A DNA stretch of 64,000 nucleotides from Aristolochia californica (lineage: Eukaryota > Streptophyta > Magnoliopsida > Piperales > Aristolochiaceae), in contig JARWKL010000005.1 of the NCBI GenBank assembly GCA_029961685.1, positions 39,407,357-39,471,356 of the forward strand. Direction: 5' to 3'. The first letter of the stretch is position 1, and each line of letters begins with the position of its first letter. The position numbers were made by a program, and so were the translations under genes. The notes under the pieces were generated by a model. The model was given only the letters and a program-made list of their open reading frames with translations. It searched no databases and had not been told where the DNA came from. Of this stretch, positions 9,942 to 21,112 are shown piece by piece.

Positions 9942-11203
9942 CTCCCCAACAAGCTGGTGGGAAGAAAACATTGTAGATACCCAATTTGCCACATATAGTG
10001 GTTAAGATCTTGAAAGTGATTGGTTTTGTAGGAATATTTGTTACCTGCCCTTGTGATGAAACATGACTGAGAGATAAGATACCAGCCTAGAATTTCTCTT
10101 GTATAAAGTGGCAATCTACCTCAATGTGTTTGTCATCTCAGAGAAGACTAGATATGAAGTGATATGAATGGCCGCCTGATTGTCGTGATATAATTCCATA
10201 GACGCTCCTTAATAGAATCCCAATACATTAAGAAGGAATCAGAACCATAGAAGTTCACTGACTGTGTATGTCATAGCTCTATACTCTGCTTCAGCACTGG
10301 ACCTTGCAACAACATTTTGTTTTTTGCTTCTCCATGCAACTAGGTTACCTCCAACTACGGTACAATACCCTAAAGTGGACTTCCTGTCATTAGATGATCC
10401 TGCCCAATCTGCATCTAAGGAACCTTCTATGTTGTAGTGGCCATGATTCTTATAGAGAAGTATTTTTTTCCCGGAGCTCCTTTTAAATATCTTAGTATCC
10501 TCTCTTTTTTCCCATGATCATATGATATTTACCTATATCAACATCTTCTCTAGAGCTTGCACATAGCTTTACATTAGCATCCATAAGAGTATTTGTAGGT
10601 CGACTCCTCATCATCTATGTGTCCTCTAGTAGATCCAAGAAATACTTTCTTTGAGATAATATAGTCTCATGTTTTGACTAGAATACCTCAATTCCCAAAA
10701 AATATTTTAGAAGTCCAAGATCTTTTGTTTAAAATTTTTGGCATATATTTTTTTTTATTTCTTTTATGTTGTCACTACCAGTTAAAATGATATCATCCAC
10801 ATAAACTGCTAGTAATACCTATCCCTTTAAAGTATTCTTGATAAAAATAGAATTATCTATTGAGCACCGACTGAATCCAAACTGTAGCATTACTTGGCTA
10901 AATTTGTCAAACCAAGTCCAAGGAGACTGTTTAAGCCCATATAGAAATTTTCTCAATTTGCATACAGACTCCTCAACGACAAAACCAGGAGGTTGATGTA
11001 TATATATCTCTTCTTTTATGTCCTCATTCAAAAAATAATTTTTGACATCCTATTGAAATACTAGCCAAGAGGAATTAGCAGTTGGAGATAATAAGATAAG
11101 TACCGAGTTTAATTTAGCCACTTGGGAAAAAATTTCCTCATAATCCACTCCATACCATTGAGTATACCCTTTGGCAACTTGTTGGGTTTTGAGACGAGCA
11201 ACA
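9942..11203 (-). pseudogene. Copia E RNase H and C-terminal reverse transcriptase
   Basis: The minus strand shows reverse transcriptase at about 11,195-10,790: VAKGYTQWYGVDYEE, then [19 protein letters not shown] and KLRKFLYGLKQSPWTWF. The plus-strand text near 10,783-10,800 encodes the DDI active-site region. RNase H text continues to about 10,000. Multiple stops and frame changes make it non-functional. Its N-terminal part lies at 22,059-22,200 beyond inserted Copia C. Confidence 0.85.
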
Positions 11204-11310
11204 TGTTGGATTTAGGAACCCTTTTCTATAATTCGGAGCAAGAGAAAGAAGAAAGAAAAAAGAGAAAAGGGAAGAAGAGCTCTCGGGTAGAGAGAAGAAA
11301 AAATAAAAGA

Positions 11311-11354
<44 letters not shown>

Positions 11355-11839
11355 ACTTGAGAATGAGATGTGTAACTTGATTAATTCCGAATTACAATAC
11401 CTCTATTTATAGTAGAGGGGGAGGTAAAATCCTTATACAACTTGTCTTTTAATCCTAATTACATTCCAACTCTAACTCTTTAATATAAGTCTATTCAAAC
11501 TAAACTACTAGAAGACTAACTTGAGTTGAACTAGGAGTCCTTCTTCATTCACATGAATATAAAGGATAAGCTAGCTCGCAGCCTTATCCTTGTGGTTCCC
11601 TCATGATCTCCCAGTGCATCTTGATAAGAGTGCCAGCTCGTGAGATATTTGTGGGTCCCACTTGATCTTCAAGTCTTCTAAATCAATTCAGCTTGTGCTT
11701 CTTGATTCCTTAACTCGTGCTTGCTTTGGGCAAGGACTCTTCTTGGTGTCCTACGTCCTCTAGGACTCTTCTTGATGTCCTACGTCCTTATGGTGGATCC
11801 CACCAGCTCGAGTACCATGGTGGGTCCCATATTGTAACA
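11204..11839 (-). repeat. 3' LTR of Copia C (636 bp)
   Basis: Begins TGTTGGATTTAGGAACC and ends TGTAACA, followed by CTCCCCCTCAAGC (polypurine tract, reverse complement). A long GA microsatellite occupies about 11,308-11,352, and CTATTTATAG (TATA-like on the minus strand) lies near 11,403. Confidence 0.9.
11308..11352. repeat. (GA)n microsatellite
   Basis: Uninterrupted GA dinucleotides of about 40 bp inside the Copia C LTR. Confidence 0.95.
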
Positions 11840-13572
11840 CTCCCCCTCAAGCTGGGGGTGAGAAGACATCATAAATGCCCAGCTTGCTGCATATGGTAGA
11901 CATAATCTTGTGAGTGACCGGTTTGGTTAGAATGTGTGCAACTTGATTTTGTGATGAAATATGCTACAAAGATAAGAAACCAACTTAGGAACTTTTCTCG
12001 TATAAAATGGTAGTCCACCTCAATATGCTTTGTCCTTTCATGGAAAACTGGATTTGATGTAATATGTATAGCTGCTTGATTGTCATAGTACAAATCAATT
12101 GGAGTTTCTCTGTAGAATCCCAATTCAGTGAGAAAGGATCTTATCCATATGAGTTCACTGACAGTGTGTCCCATAGCTCTGTATTCTGCTTTTGCACTTG
12201 ACCGTGCTACTATATTTTTTTTTTCTTTTCCATGTAACCAGATTCCCTCCAACCATTGTACAAAATCCCGAAGTAGATTTTCTATCATCTGGAGATCTGG
12301 CCCAGTCTGCATCTAAGAATCCCTCGTTGTTGAAGTGACCATGGTTTTTATACAGAAGCCCCCTTCCAGGAGCTCCTTTTAGATATAGTAGTATTCTTTC
12401 AAGTGCCTGCCAATGACTCAATTCCATAACAGAGAGTTTCTTCATAATCAATTCGATAACATTGAGTATAACCTTTAGCCACCAGTCAAGCCATCAGGTG
12501 GGCAATGTACCCATCCGGATTATGTTTGATAGTATAAACCCACTTGAAACCAACGGGTTTTTTATTTGTGGGAAGAGGAATCAATGACCAAGTATGATTG
12601 TCATTAAGTGCCTTCATTTCCTCATCCGTTGCTGCCTTCCATCTTGGATGTTGTAGAGCCTCCTGATATGACTGTGGAACAGATATGGAGGAAATAGAAG
12701 AAAAAAACTGACAACATAAAGGTGAGAGGCGATGATGAGACACAAAATTGGAAATAGAATGAGAAGTAAAGGTTGAGTGCATGATCGAGGTTCTTTCCGA
12801 ATAGCAATAGGGTGAGTATCATATTGAGGGCCAAAAATAACTGGAGATGAAGGACTTACCTCTGGTGGATCTGTTAACTCGGCAGGTGTGGTGTTGGCCA
12901 ATTGCTCTGGGGGTGAAATGATCTTTGTATCACGAGGCACAACTGGTCTAGGGGACCTTGGTACGGAGGATAGACCAGAAGGAGCACTATCAGAATAATA
13001 TGAGTAGTCGTAAAAAAATGTGACATCCCTAGACACATATAAACGTTGAAGAGAAGGACTATAACAAACATAACCTTTTTGTGTGTGAGAGTATCACAAA
13101 AAAATACACTTGATAGATTTAGGATCAAGTTTGTTGTGTCAAAGCAACGAGTTATGAACAAAACATTGACATCCAAAGACTTTCAACAGCAATGAAAACA
13201 GATCATCATTCGGTAATAACCTAGAGTAGGGAGATTTATTACCAAGAACAGTAGATGGTAGACAATTAATAAGAAAGCAAGCCGTAAGCACGACATGAGG
13301 CCAATAAAAGTATGAAACTTTCATGGCATTTAACAAACCTCGAGCTACCTCAAGAATATGATGATTTTTCCGTTCGGCTACACCATTTTGTTGAGGAGTG
13401 TAGGTGCATGATGTTTGACGAATAATGCCATTTTTCTTGACAAAAAGAGTCAAGATCTTTGGAAATGTATTCTTTGGCATTATCAGACCGGAGAATTTTT
13501 ATTTTCTGACCAAATTGTGTGAGTACCATAGCATGAAATAATTTTAAAATATATGGTATCTCATAATGCTCC
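11840..13572 (-). pseudogene. Copia C RNase H, deleted reverse transcriptase, linker and integrase
   Basis: RNase H on the minus strand (11,869-12,440) keeps IVARSSAKAEYRAMGHTVSE and [18 protein letters not shown]. Upstream, HWQALERILLYLKGAPGRG is joined within about 20 bp to YTQCYRIDYEETL near 12,450. The equivalent stretch in Copia A spans about 730 bp, so the catalytic core of reverse transcriptase, including its YxDD box, has been deleted. The linker (SQSYQEALQHPRWKAATDEE) and integrase (TPQQNGVAERKNHHILEVA) follow to 13,572, where the Harbinger element interrupts. Confidence 0.87.
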
Positions 13573-13740
13573 TTAGGGGTTGTTAGTCAACTTGAAGGAC
13601 GAGATGATCTTCAACCGCATAACGCCCTTCAACACTTGAAGTCGTTAGTGGAGCGCAGATGAAGCTTCATCTCAATGCAAGGGATGAAGGGGTCCTTCAT
13701 CTCCACGGTTTAATTTCAATCATCTCGAAGAAGGCCTTGT

Positions 13741-14310
13741 TTGATCTTCTTTGAGTTGAAGGACGTGCAATGCTGGCTTTTTCTCCTCTCTCTCCTCGCA
13801 TCCCCCCCCCCCCTCGCGCGTCGTTATTTCTTCTTTTTTCTTCCTCTCTCCCGCACTCCCTCTCTCGTCTCCCTACTCCCCCGATGTCGCTGCTGCCATA
13901 AAATCGATCAGATTTTTGTCTCCAGCCACCGTCTCAGCTCCCTCTCGTCTCCGGCCTCATCTCTTGGTCTTCTCTCGGCCTCGCCCTCTCTCTCGCACGC
14001 CCCCCCCCCCGTCTCCGTGACTCTCTCTCTTCTCTCAGACTCGCTCTCTCACACTTCTCTCTCTCTTATCCCTCCCGACCTCTCTTTCTTCTCTGTCTTC
14101 ACCCTCTCTTCTCCCTTTCGGCCTCCCACTCCCTTCTCTCTCTAGCTATTCTCCTTTCCCCGAAAAATACCTTCCGATTTCGTTCGATTTCCCTATTTCC
14201 ATTTCCATTTTCTTCGATTTTGGACGTTTGGGCATCGATTGCTTAATTTCTACTTCAACTAGGTATCGATTTCACCCTTTGGCTTCGGTTTTCCCCAAAT
14301 TTCAGAAGGT
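13741..14310 (+). promoter_or_regulatory. Pyrimidine-rich leader of the Harbinger element
   Basis: Long CT-rich stretches and two runs of C (near 13,801 and 14,001) precede an AGGTATGC donor near 14,308. This looks like a non-coding first exon whose intron runs to the ORF1 start region. A telo-box-like CTAAACCCTAA follows at about 14,313. No TATA box stands out. Confidence 0.35.
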
Positions 14311-14845
14311 ATGCCTAAACCCTAATTTTTTTCATTAAATTAGTGTTTTATTTGATTTAAATTTATTTTTAGTGCCTAATTGGGGGTTATTTGTGCATTA
14401 TTATGGGATTTAGGGTTACGGTTTATAGTCTAAATTCTTGATTCGTGTATGGATTATTTTTAGGGTTTGCTGCTCGGTATTTAAGGGTCCTGTAATTAGG
14501 GTTTAGGGTTTATGGTTAAGGATTTAGGGTATTTTAGGGATTAGGGTTTTTGAGGTTTTGGGGGGTTTTGTGTTTTTAAGCTCTAGGGTTTTTTGGGTTT
14601 AGGGTTTGGAATTAGGGTGTAGGTAGGGGTGGCATCGAGCCGAGTCGAGCCCGAACGTGCTTATGTTCGAGTCGAGCTTCGAGCCGAGCCTCATCTCAAA
14701 CCTAAAATTGTTATCGAGGTCGAGCCCAACGAGTTCGAGCCAAGCTTCGAACCGAGCTCAAGCCTCAACATACATTTCAAATTTAAAAAAAATATATATC
14801 GAATAAAATGTATATAAAATTATGCATACATTTTGCATAAAATTG

Positions 14846-14853
14846 GGCATAAC

Positions 14854-14912
<59 letters not shown>
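14846..14912. repeat. (CT)n(TA)n compound microsatellite
   Basis: CT dinucleotides pass directly into an uninterrupted TA run of about 40 bp. Confidence 0.95.
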
Positions 14913-14915
<3 letters not shown>

Positions 14916-15229
14916 CATGTATAAGATTGGGCATAACCTCTACTTAAAATTGAGCATAATCTATATATATAATACTCGTATAAAATTCGGCATGACCTCT
15001 ACTTAAAATTGGGCATAATCAATATACATAATACTTGCATAAACACTCCATAAAATTATCTAAACATTCCATAAACACTCCATGAAATTATTTATACACT
15101 CCATAAAATAGTCTAAACACACCATACACTACATAACATTATAAATAAACTCCATACAATAATCAAACACAACAAAATTAAATGAAATATCACTATCAAT
15201 TTACAACCACCCAAATAAAAACTATAAAT

Positions 15230-16430
15230 CCTTTAAATAAAATCCTATTACTATTTGAGACTCACCAGAAAATTACAAGAAATATTTTAAATTTTTCTTA
15301 GGAAAGTTAAATGGACCTCTCATTGCATTTTCTAAGGAAATAAATAAAAATTAGTAATTAATCTAATATATTATTATACTTATCAATAAATTTTTAATCA
15401 CATAAAATGTCAAACACAAAATTGCTATGAAAATTACCTCATACTCAAAGTACTATATCATCAACTGTCAAATACTTATTCAAAATTTTTCTATATGGTT
15501 TTCTAACCCATCTTGGCAAGAAAATTTTACTTAGAAAATTATAAGATTTTTTTAAAATAATTTATAATTAGAAAAATATTTTGAAAAAACATGAGGCACT
15601 AATGGTCCCTATATTTCTATTAAAAATGTCTTTTCAACATTTATTGAAAAAACCACTAATAGTCGCTAGAAACATATTTCTACTAAAATATCTTTTCAAT
15701 TTCTTTAAAAGCCATGAGGAAGGGATAAAGAGTTTTTTTTCCTTGTTTATAATCTCACACGTATGGGTGGCTTTGAATAAATTATATATAAAATTATGCA
15801 TATATTTTTTAAAAATATAATGATAGGGGAGTTTCAGGATTGAATTTCAATAATGGATTGCACCAATATTATTTTTTTTACTCCAATTGTTGTCTAGCTT
15901 ATTTTGTAATTTTTGAATCTGGCTATAATTTATTATGGCCTCCTTAGTGCCCCTAGATGAAAATTTATATTCTAGGAAAAACTAAAAATATTTTTCCTAT
16001 GATACATATTCCCAAAAAAACCTTTAAATAAAATTTTATTACTATTAGTGACTTATTAAAAAATTACATGAAATATTTTAAAATTTTCTTAGGAAAGTTA
16101 AATGGACCTTTTATTGCCTCTTCTAGGGAAATAAATAAAAATTAATAATCAATCTAATATATTATTACACTTATCGATAAATTTTTAATTAAATAAAATA
16201 TCAAACACAAAATTGCAATGAAAATTACTTCATGCTAAAAGTATTACAATATCAATTGTTAAATACTTATTCAAAAAAAATTTATACAGTTTTCTACCCC
16301 ATCTTGGTACGAAAATCTTACTTAGAAAATTATATGATTTTTAAAAAAAAATTGAATTAGAAATTTTTTTTTAAAAAATGAGACACTAATAGTTTATAGA
16401 AACTTATTTCTATAAAAAAAATTTAATTTT
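15230..16430. repeat. AT-rich direct repeat inside the hAT element
   Basis: About 380 bp at 15,230-15,620 recur at about 16,020-16,420, offset by about 790 bp, with many shared words such as AGGAAAGTTAAATGGACC and ATCAATAAATTTTTAAT. Copies are diverged, so the duplication is old or was present when the element arose. Confidence 0.8.
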
Positions 16431-16479
16431 TTCTAGTGGTATTTTTTTTTTTTAACTTTATGACCTCTCGTGCGAAATA

Positions 16480-17020
16480 GCACGTGCGAGATCATCTTCG
16501 CGCGGGGGAGGGGGGAGATTATTTCTCCCCTAATTTCTCCCCTGAACTTAGGTTTTGGGTTTTTGCCGAGACCACGAGGAGGGAAGGGGGTTACGGTACC
16601 GGGGAAGACCTGTCGTCGTGGATGACGGCTGCGACGGAGGCGGCAACTACGGAAGCGGCGGTGATGGAAGCGGCGACGACGGAAACAGAGGCGACGACGA
16701 GGAGAGGAAGAAATCGAACGGACTGCCATAGAGGTGGCCGACAAGCAGCTACGACGGCGGTAGAGACGGCCGGCAAAAAGTTGCAACGATAGTAGAGGCG
16801 GTGACAACAGCCGACGGGAGGGGCTTGGCGGTGACGAGGGGAGGAAAAAATTCCCTTCCCCCCCCCCGCTCTCGATCCCGCTCCCGCTCCCAATCCCAAT
16901 CCCGATACCTATCCGACTCACCTCGAACCAACGAACCGAACCTGGCTTCGGTCGAGCTCGGCTCGTTAAGGTAAACGAGCCGATTTCGGTGCTCGAGCTA
17001 GGCTCGAGCTCGATAGATAA
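16480..17020 (-). other. GC-rich segment in the hAT element with a 196-codon open frame
   Basis: This half-kilobase is sharply richer in GC than the AT-rich hAT interior. The minus strand is open from 17,023 to 16,433, but the text is low-complexity (IGIGIGIGSGSG, SSPPSPSRRLLSPP) and the other frames are also open, as expected from composition. It may be a captured gene fragment (Pack-type) or a diverged GC-rich repeat. I recognise no domain. Confidence 0.35.
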
Positions 17021-17174
17021 CAAATCAAATCGAGCCGGTACCGAGCCGAACTCGAGCCGCTCATGAGTCAGCTCGGTTCGAAGCCACCCCTAGGTGTAGG
17101 GTTTAGGGTTTAGGGCTTTTAAGGTATTAAGTTCTGGAATTAGTGTTTAGGGTTTGATGGTTTAGGTTTATTTT

Positions 17175-17360
17175 TATGGTTTGTGTTTTCGTGACGGGTA
17201 AAGGTTTTTCGATAAAGTTTTTTCCATGAGGACCGTCTCGGATTTAGATTATACATGGCTGCAAGAAGGCAACCAAGTGGTCAACCATATGACATTTGGA
17301 CCTTCGAAAAGATAGAAAAATGCTCGATCTCTTGGTCGAGCAGGTTAATTTAGGGAACAA
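17175..17360 (+). repeat. Duplicate of the ORF1 start region in the Harbinger element
   Basis: The leader and first about 30 codons (ATGGCTGCAAGAAGGCAACC onward) at 17,175-17,360 repeat at about 17,762-17,950, with ATGs at 17,254 and 17,844 (590 bp apart). The upstream copy loses the frame after the phenylalanine-glutamate-lysine text and runs into telomere-like repeats. Confidence 0.88.
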
Positions 17361-17375
17361 GTTGCCTATGGTTTC

Positions 17376-17416
17376 GGGTTTAGGGTTTAGGGTTTAGGGT
17401 TTAGGGTTTAGGGTTT
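17376..17416. repeat. Interstitial plant telomere-like repeats
   Basis: Five full GGGTTTA units and part of a sixth, the Arabidopsis-type TTTAGGG motif. Looser TAGGGTTT words continue at 14,400-14,620 and 17,095-17,115 on either side of the hAT. Inside a transposon leader these are more likely telo-box-like sequence or repeat expansion than a chromosome-end scar. Confidence 0.9.
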
Positions 17417-17843
17417 GATGGTTATGGTTTAGGTGTTATTAGGGGTTTTTAGTCCAATTCAAACAAGGTCGAGTCGCCTACACGGGCATCCATTAGCCAA
17501 CGAAACCCAACCCCATCACTGACGAGGTACAGTTCATAGTGACTGTGAAGTTATATGAGGCTCTACCAGGGGTCTTCGGTGAATATGGACTTGATGTGTG
17601 TGTGTTCTCATTGATTAGTGCATATGCAGTAATGAAAATAATTTAATTAATTTTGAAATGTGTGAGAATGTTGTTGAGAATTTTTGAAGTGCTATGGAAT
17701 ATTTTTGCCATGTGGTGAGGAGATTCGGGTATTATACATATCCACCACATGGTATTTTTTTTTTATGGTTTGTGTTTCCGTGATGAGTAAAGGTTGTCTG
17801 ATAAAGTTTTTTCTGTGAGGACCGTCTCGGATTTAGATTATAC

Positions 17844-18799
17844 ATGGCTGCAAGAAGACAACCAAGTGGTCGAATATATGATATTTGGACATTCAATGAT
17901 GATAGCAAAATGCTCCATCTCTTGGTCGAGCAGGTCAATCTAGGGAACAAGTTGCCTAACGGGGTGTGGAAGCATGAGGTATACATGGACTGTGTAAATA
18001 AGTTCAATGAAGACGCAATCATGAAAAAAACTGTTGGGCAGGTGAAGAATCAAACAAGAACATGGAAGAAAACATACCAAACAGTAACAAGCTGTATCAG
18101 CACTAGTGGGTTTGGTTGGGATGCAACCACACAATGAGTTACTGCATGTAATTCTGTATGGCTTGACTACATAAAGGTCAGTAAATCATGATATACTATA
18201 AAATATTTTTTATGTTTTCCGCATTAGTATAACTCTATTCCAAGACGTCTAAATGATGTTTTGTAGAAACATAAAGATGCTAAGAAGTACAGAAGTGAAG
18301 GCTGCCCCCAGTACGACAAATTAGTTGTGGTGGTGGAAAACACAATAGCGGTAGGGTCAGGAGGTGCAACCTTTGTAGATCAGGGTGATGAGGTGATCCG
18401 TGAATCGGAACATGTCCTGATGGATGAGCCAGGGGATGTTGATATAGTTAGGGATACTCCATCACCATTATTAAGCATGGATGAGTCTCTAGGTAATCAA
18501 TCTGAAAGAAGTAAGCGGTCATCTTCAAGTCGTCGTAGAAAGAGAACCAAAATGCCCGATGATGACACTAGAAGACTCTTTGATACAATAGATCGAATTG
18601 CTAAGACATTTGAGAATTTCATGATGAAAGACGCTATTGAAAGAGATTGAGTCAAAGCCCTTAGGGAAATCCCGGACTTGCCTACAGAATTGAAGTTTCG
18701 CGCTCCTTCATGGTTGGATACGCCAAGTAAGAAGGTCATGTTTACGGAGATGACAGTAGAAGAGCGGGTCGAGTGGCTTAAATTTTGTTTTGAAAACTA
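17844..18799 (+). pseudogene. Harbinger ORF1, Myb/SANT-like DNA-binding protein
   Basis: Exons 17,844-18,176 and 18,267-18,799. The N-terminus keeps the trihelix-like text WTFNDDSKMLHLLVEQVNLGN, NGVWKHEVY, VNKFNEDA and TVGQVKNQTRTWKK. The second exon encodes the acidic linker and the conserved tail (TRRLFDTIDRIAKTFENF, EERVEWLKF). In this superfamily ORF1 pairs with the transposase to bind element ends. TGA codons at 18,135 and 18,648 break the frame, so this is a relic. The intron boundaries AAAG|GTCA and TTGTAG|AAA fit the frame. Confidence 0.87.
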
Positions 18800-19129
18800 A
18801 TTGTAATGCGTTATAAATACACTATTCTTTTGGAATATTGTTATATATTAGGTATGATATTTGAATTATGACTTTGCAAGACTTATTAGTATGGTTTGTA
18901 TTTAAATTTGATATGTTGTTGTGTTTATATATTGCATGGATGAATATGGTAGATGAGTATGGATGTGGACAATTAAATGAATATGGTTGCATAGGGATGT
19001 GATTGAATGTAGGATGTGGGAATGTGGATGAATATGGTTGTTTATAGGTGTGATTGCAAATAGGTTATGATTGAAGATTGATGTTTACTTGTGTTTATAA
19101 CTTTTAGGAGATTGAATTTGTGGATTGCC

Positions 19130-20453
19130 ATGGATACTATGACAGACGATGAAAAAGTTGCAACTATGGTTGCACTCACAACTTTGTTGATCGCCATGGG
19201 AAAATACTATTTGTACCATTGCAACAGACGTGTACCTCGTTCTTGTGGGATGAATGGTCCATTGTATTTGCAAAAGGCACTAGACAAATCACCAATTAAA
19301 TTTCAGAAAGTTTACATGATGAACCAACTGGTATTTCACAAATTGGCAGATATACTTACTAGTAATGGGTTTTTATCAGCCAGAAAGACCATCTCAGTTG
19401 AAGAACAACTTACATATTTCCTCCTAACTGTTGGTTAAGGACAAGCGTATAGTGTCACAACAGAGATGTTTGATAGATCAAACTGGACTATAAGTAAGTA
19501 TTTCAACAAGGTGTTGGATGCAATCCTGAAACTTCACTCTGATTACGTCAAACGGTCTTTGGAACGCACACACTAGAAGATTTTAACCAATTCAATGTTT
19601 TATCCCTACTTCAAGGTAACATCACTTCCTATAACTAAATAATTTTAGATTAATATACAAAGTTAGTCAATATTAATTGAAAATGTATAATTAGGATTGT
19701 AGTGGAGCTATTAATGGAACTCATATCAAAGCCAACATTCCACTTGAAGATCAACCAAGGTTTTGGAATAGAAAAGGCTATCTCTCACAAAATGTGATGA
19801 CAGCATGTTCATTTGATATGCAATTCACTTATGTACTTGTTGGATGGGAGGGGTCTGCAGCTGATTCCCATGTACTGAAGGACGCATTGACTCGTTGAGA
19901 TAAAATCTTTGTACCTGAAGGTAAGTAATATATTTTTATGCAGTCATTTTTTATCTATTTTATCTTCAATTATTTTATGTGCTATATAATTTCTATTATA
20001 GGAAAATATTATCTAGTCGATGCTGGTTATGCAAATCTTCTGGGATTTTTGGCTCCATATCGTGGAACCCGATATCAACTGCAACAATTTGGAGATAATA
20101 TTCCTAGAAATGAAAAATAATTATTCAACCGAAGACATTCATCTTTACGGAATATTATTGAGCGAACTTTTGGTGCTGTAAAAGCTCGATTTCAAATGTT
20201 AAAAGGCACTCCTCCATTTTCTTTTAAGATCCATGTGAAAATTGTACATGCTTGTTGCATATTGCACAATTATATACGTGCAGAAGATTATGATGATGAT
20301 TCGGGTGGCCAGCTCGTTGGAGGAGGTGATGCGGTCCAATTAGGTGCAATGGATGATATAGACAATGACGATTGCGATGATCTTGAGGATGTGGGTAGCC
20401 CAGTAACAAGCATTCGGAGGCAGAGTGCATTAGAATCCACAAGAGCCGCATAA
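19130..20453 (+). pseudogene. PIF/Harbinger DDE transposase
   Basis: Three exons keep frame: 19,130-19,615, 19,695-19,920 and 20,002-20,453. The DDE_Tnp_4 landmarks are visible: DCSGAINGTHI, GWEGSAADSHVLKDAL, and RNIIERTFGAVKARF followed by VHACCILHNYIR. The motif AINGTHI has Asn where family members have Asp (AIDGTHI), which I take to be the first catalytic residue. In-frame stops lie near 19,436, 19,574, 19,897 and 20,117. The product would excise and insert the element; this copy cannot. The start is the ATG of MDTMTDDEKVATM; an upstream in-frame ATG at 19,091 is possible. Confidence 0.9.
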
Positions 20454-21109
20454 TTTTGAGATGCCATATCGACTTCCATGTGGAACGATAAATGATGGTT
20501 GTATCTTATTACTTTTGAACATGCGTCATTTATATGTACTAAACTTGTAACTTTTTTATTTTAATATTAAAGGCACGCACTCGTTATTTGAATAATTTTT
20601 TTTAGGTTATTAATAAAGTTGTATATATATTTATTTATTATTTTTTCAATTTTATTACTATATTAAACTTCATATTTAAGTCTCTGGTAAATAAAATACA
20701 ATTAAAGTATGCATTTTATTAATTAATTAGTTTTAATTTTGTCAAAATATATTATTAATTAATACCATGCAAAAAATTTATCTTATGTTATTAAAATAAT
20801 ACTTTTTATTCATTAATCATATTTATTTTTTATTTACTCTATTGTATTAGTGATTTAACAGTGGTAATTAAAATATTTTTAACTCAAACACTTGGTTTAA
20901 TTAACTTATTTTTTTAATTAATAAAATCAATGGTTTTAAATTTCAAAGATGAAGATGAACTTGTCCACACTAACACCCTATTTCGGAGATTTCGAAGATG
21001 AAGTTGTCTACACTAACACCCATTTCAAAGATGAAGATCATGTAGATGCATAAGATGAAGATCAAGATCAAATTTCCAAATTGTTGAATAAACACACCCC
21101 CCCCCCCCC
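20454..21109. other. 3' end of the Harbinger element
   Basis: AT-rich non-coding DNA, then repeats of AAGATGAAGAT and GTC.ACACTAACACCC between 20,946 and 21,070, and a run of C before the terminus at 21,109. Confidence 0.7.
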
Positions 21110-21112
21110 TTA

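Larger units (their letters stand above)
14624..17092. mobile_element. Non-autonomous hAT transposon (2,469 bp) nested in the Harbinger element
   Basis: The ends are TAGGGGTGGCATCGAGCC (left) and, inverted, TAGGGGTGGCTTCGAACC (right), typical of hAT termini. A perfect 8-bp duplication GGTGTAGG lies at 14,616-14,623 and 17,093-17,100, the size expected for hAT. Repeated CGAGCCGAG-like motifs fill both subterminal regions. The interior has no transposase: it holds a TA microsatellite, an AT-rich direct repeat and a GC-rich 0.5-kb segment. Confidence 0.9.
13576..21109 (+). mobile_element. PIF/Harbinger DNA transposon, degenerate, with both genes
   Basis: The termini are GGGGTTGTTAGTCAAC (left) and, inverted, GGGGTGTGTTTATTCAAC (right), flanked by TTA at 13,573-13,575 and 21,110-21,112, the usual 3-bp target duplication of this superfamily. 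It carries both expected genes on the plus strand, a Myb/SANT-like ORF1 (17,844-18,799) and a DDE transposase (19,130-20,453), behind a long leader intron enlarged by a nested hAT. The integrase of Copia C resumes immediately to its right. Both genes carry stops, so it cannot move by itself. Confidence 0.9.

Noticed and set aside
13741..14145. 134-codon CT-rich frame on the plus strand as a gene
   Set aside because: Ser/Pro/Leu low-complexity translation of a pyrimidine-rich leader; no domain.
16433..17023. 196-codon minus-strand frame in the hAT element as a real protein
   Set aside because: Low-complexity Gly/Ser/Arg text caused by GC-rich simple sequence; other frames over the same DNA are also open.
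17376..17416. Telomere-like repeats as a chromosome end or fusion point
   Set aside because: Only about 41 bp, embedded inside a bounded DNA transposon with coding sequence on the same strand.
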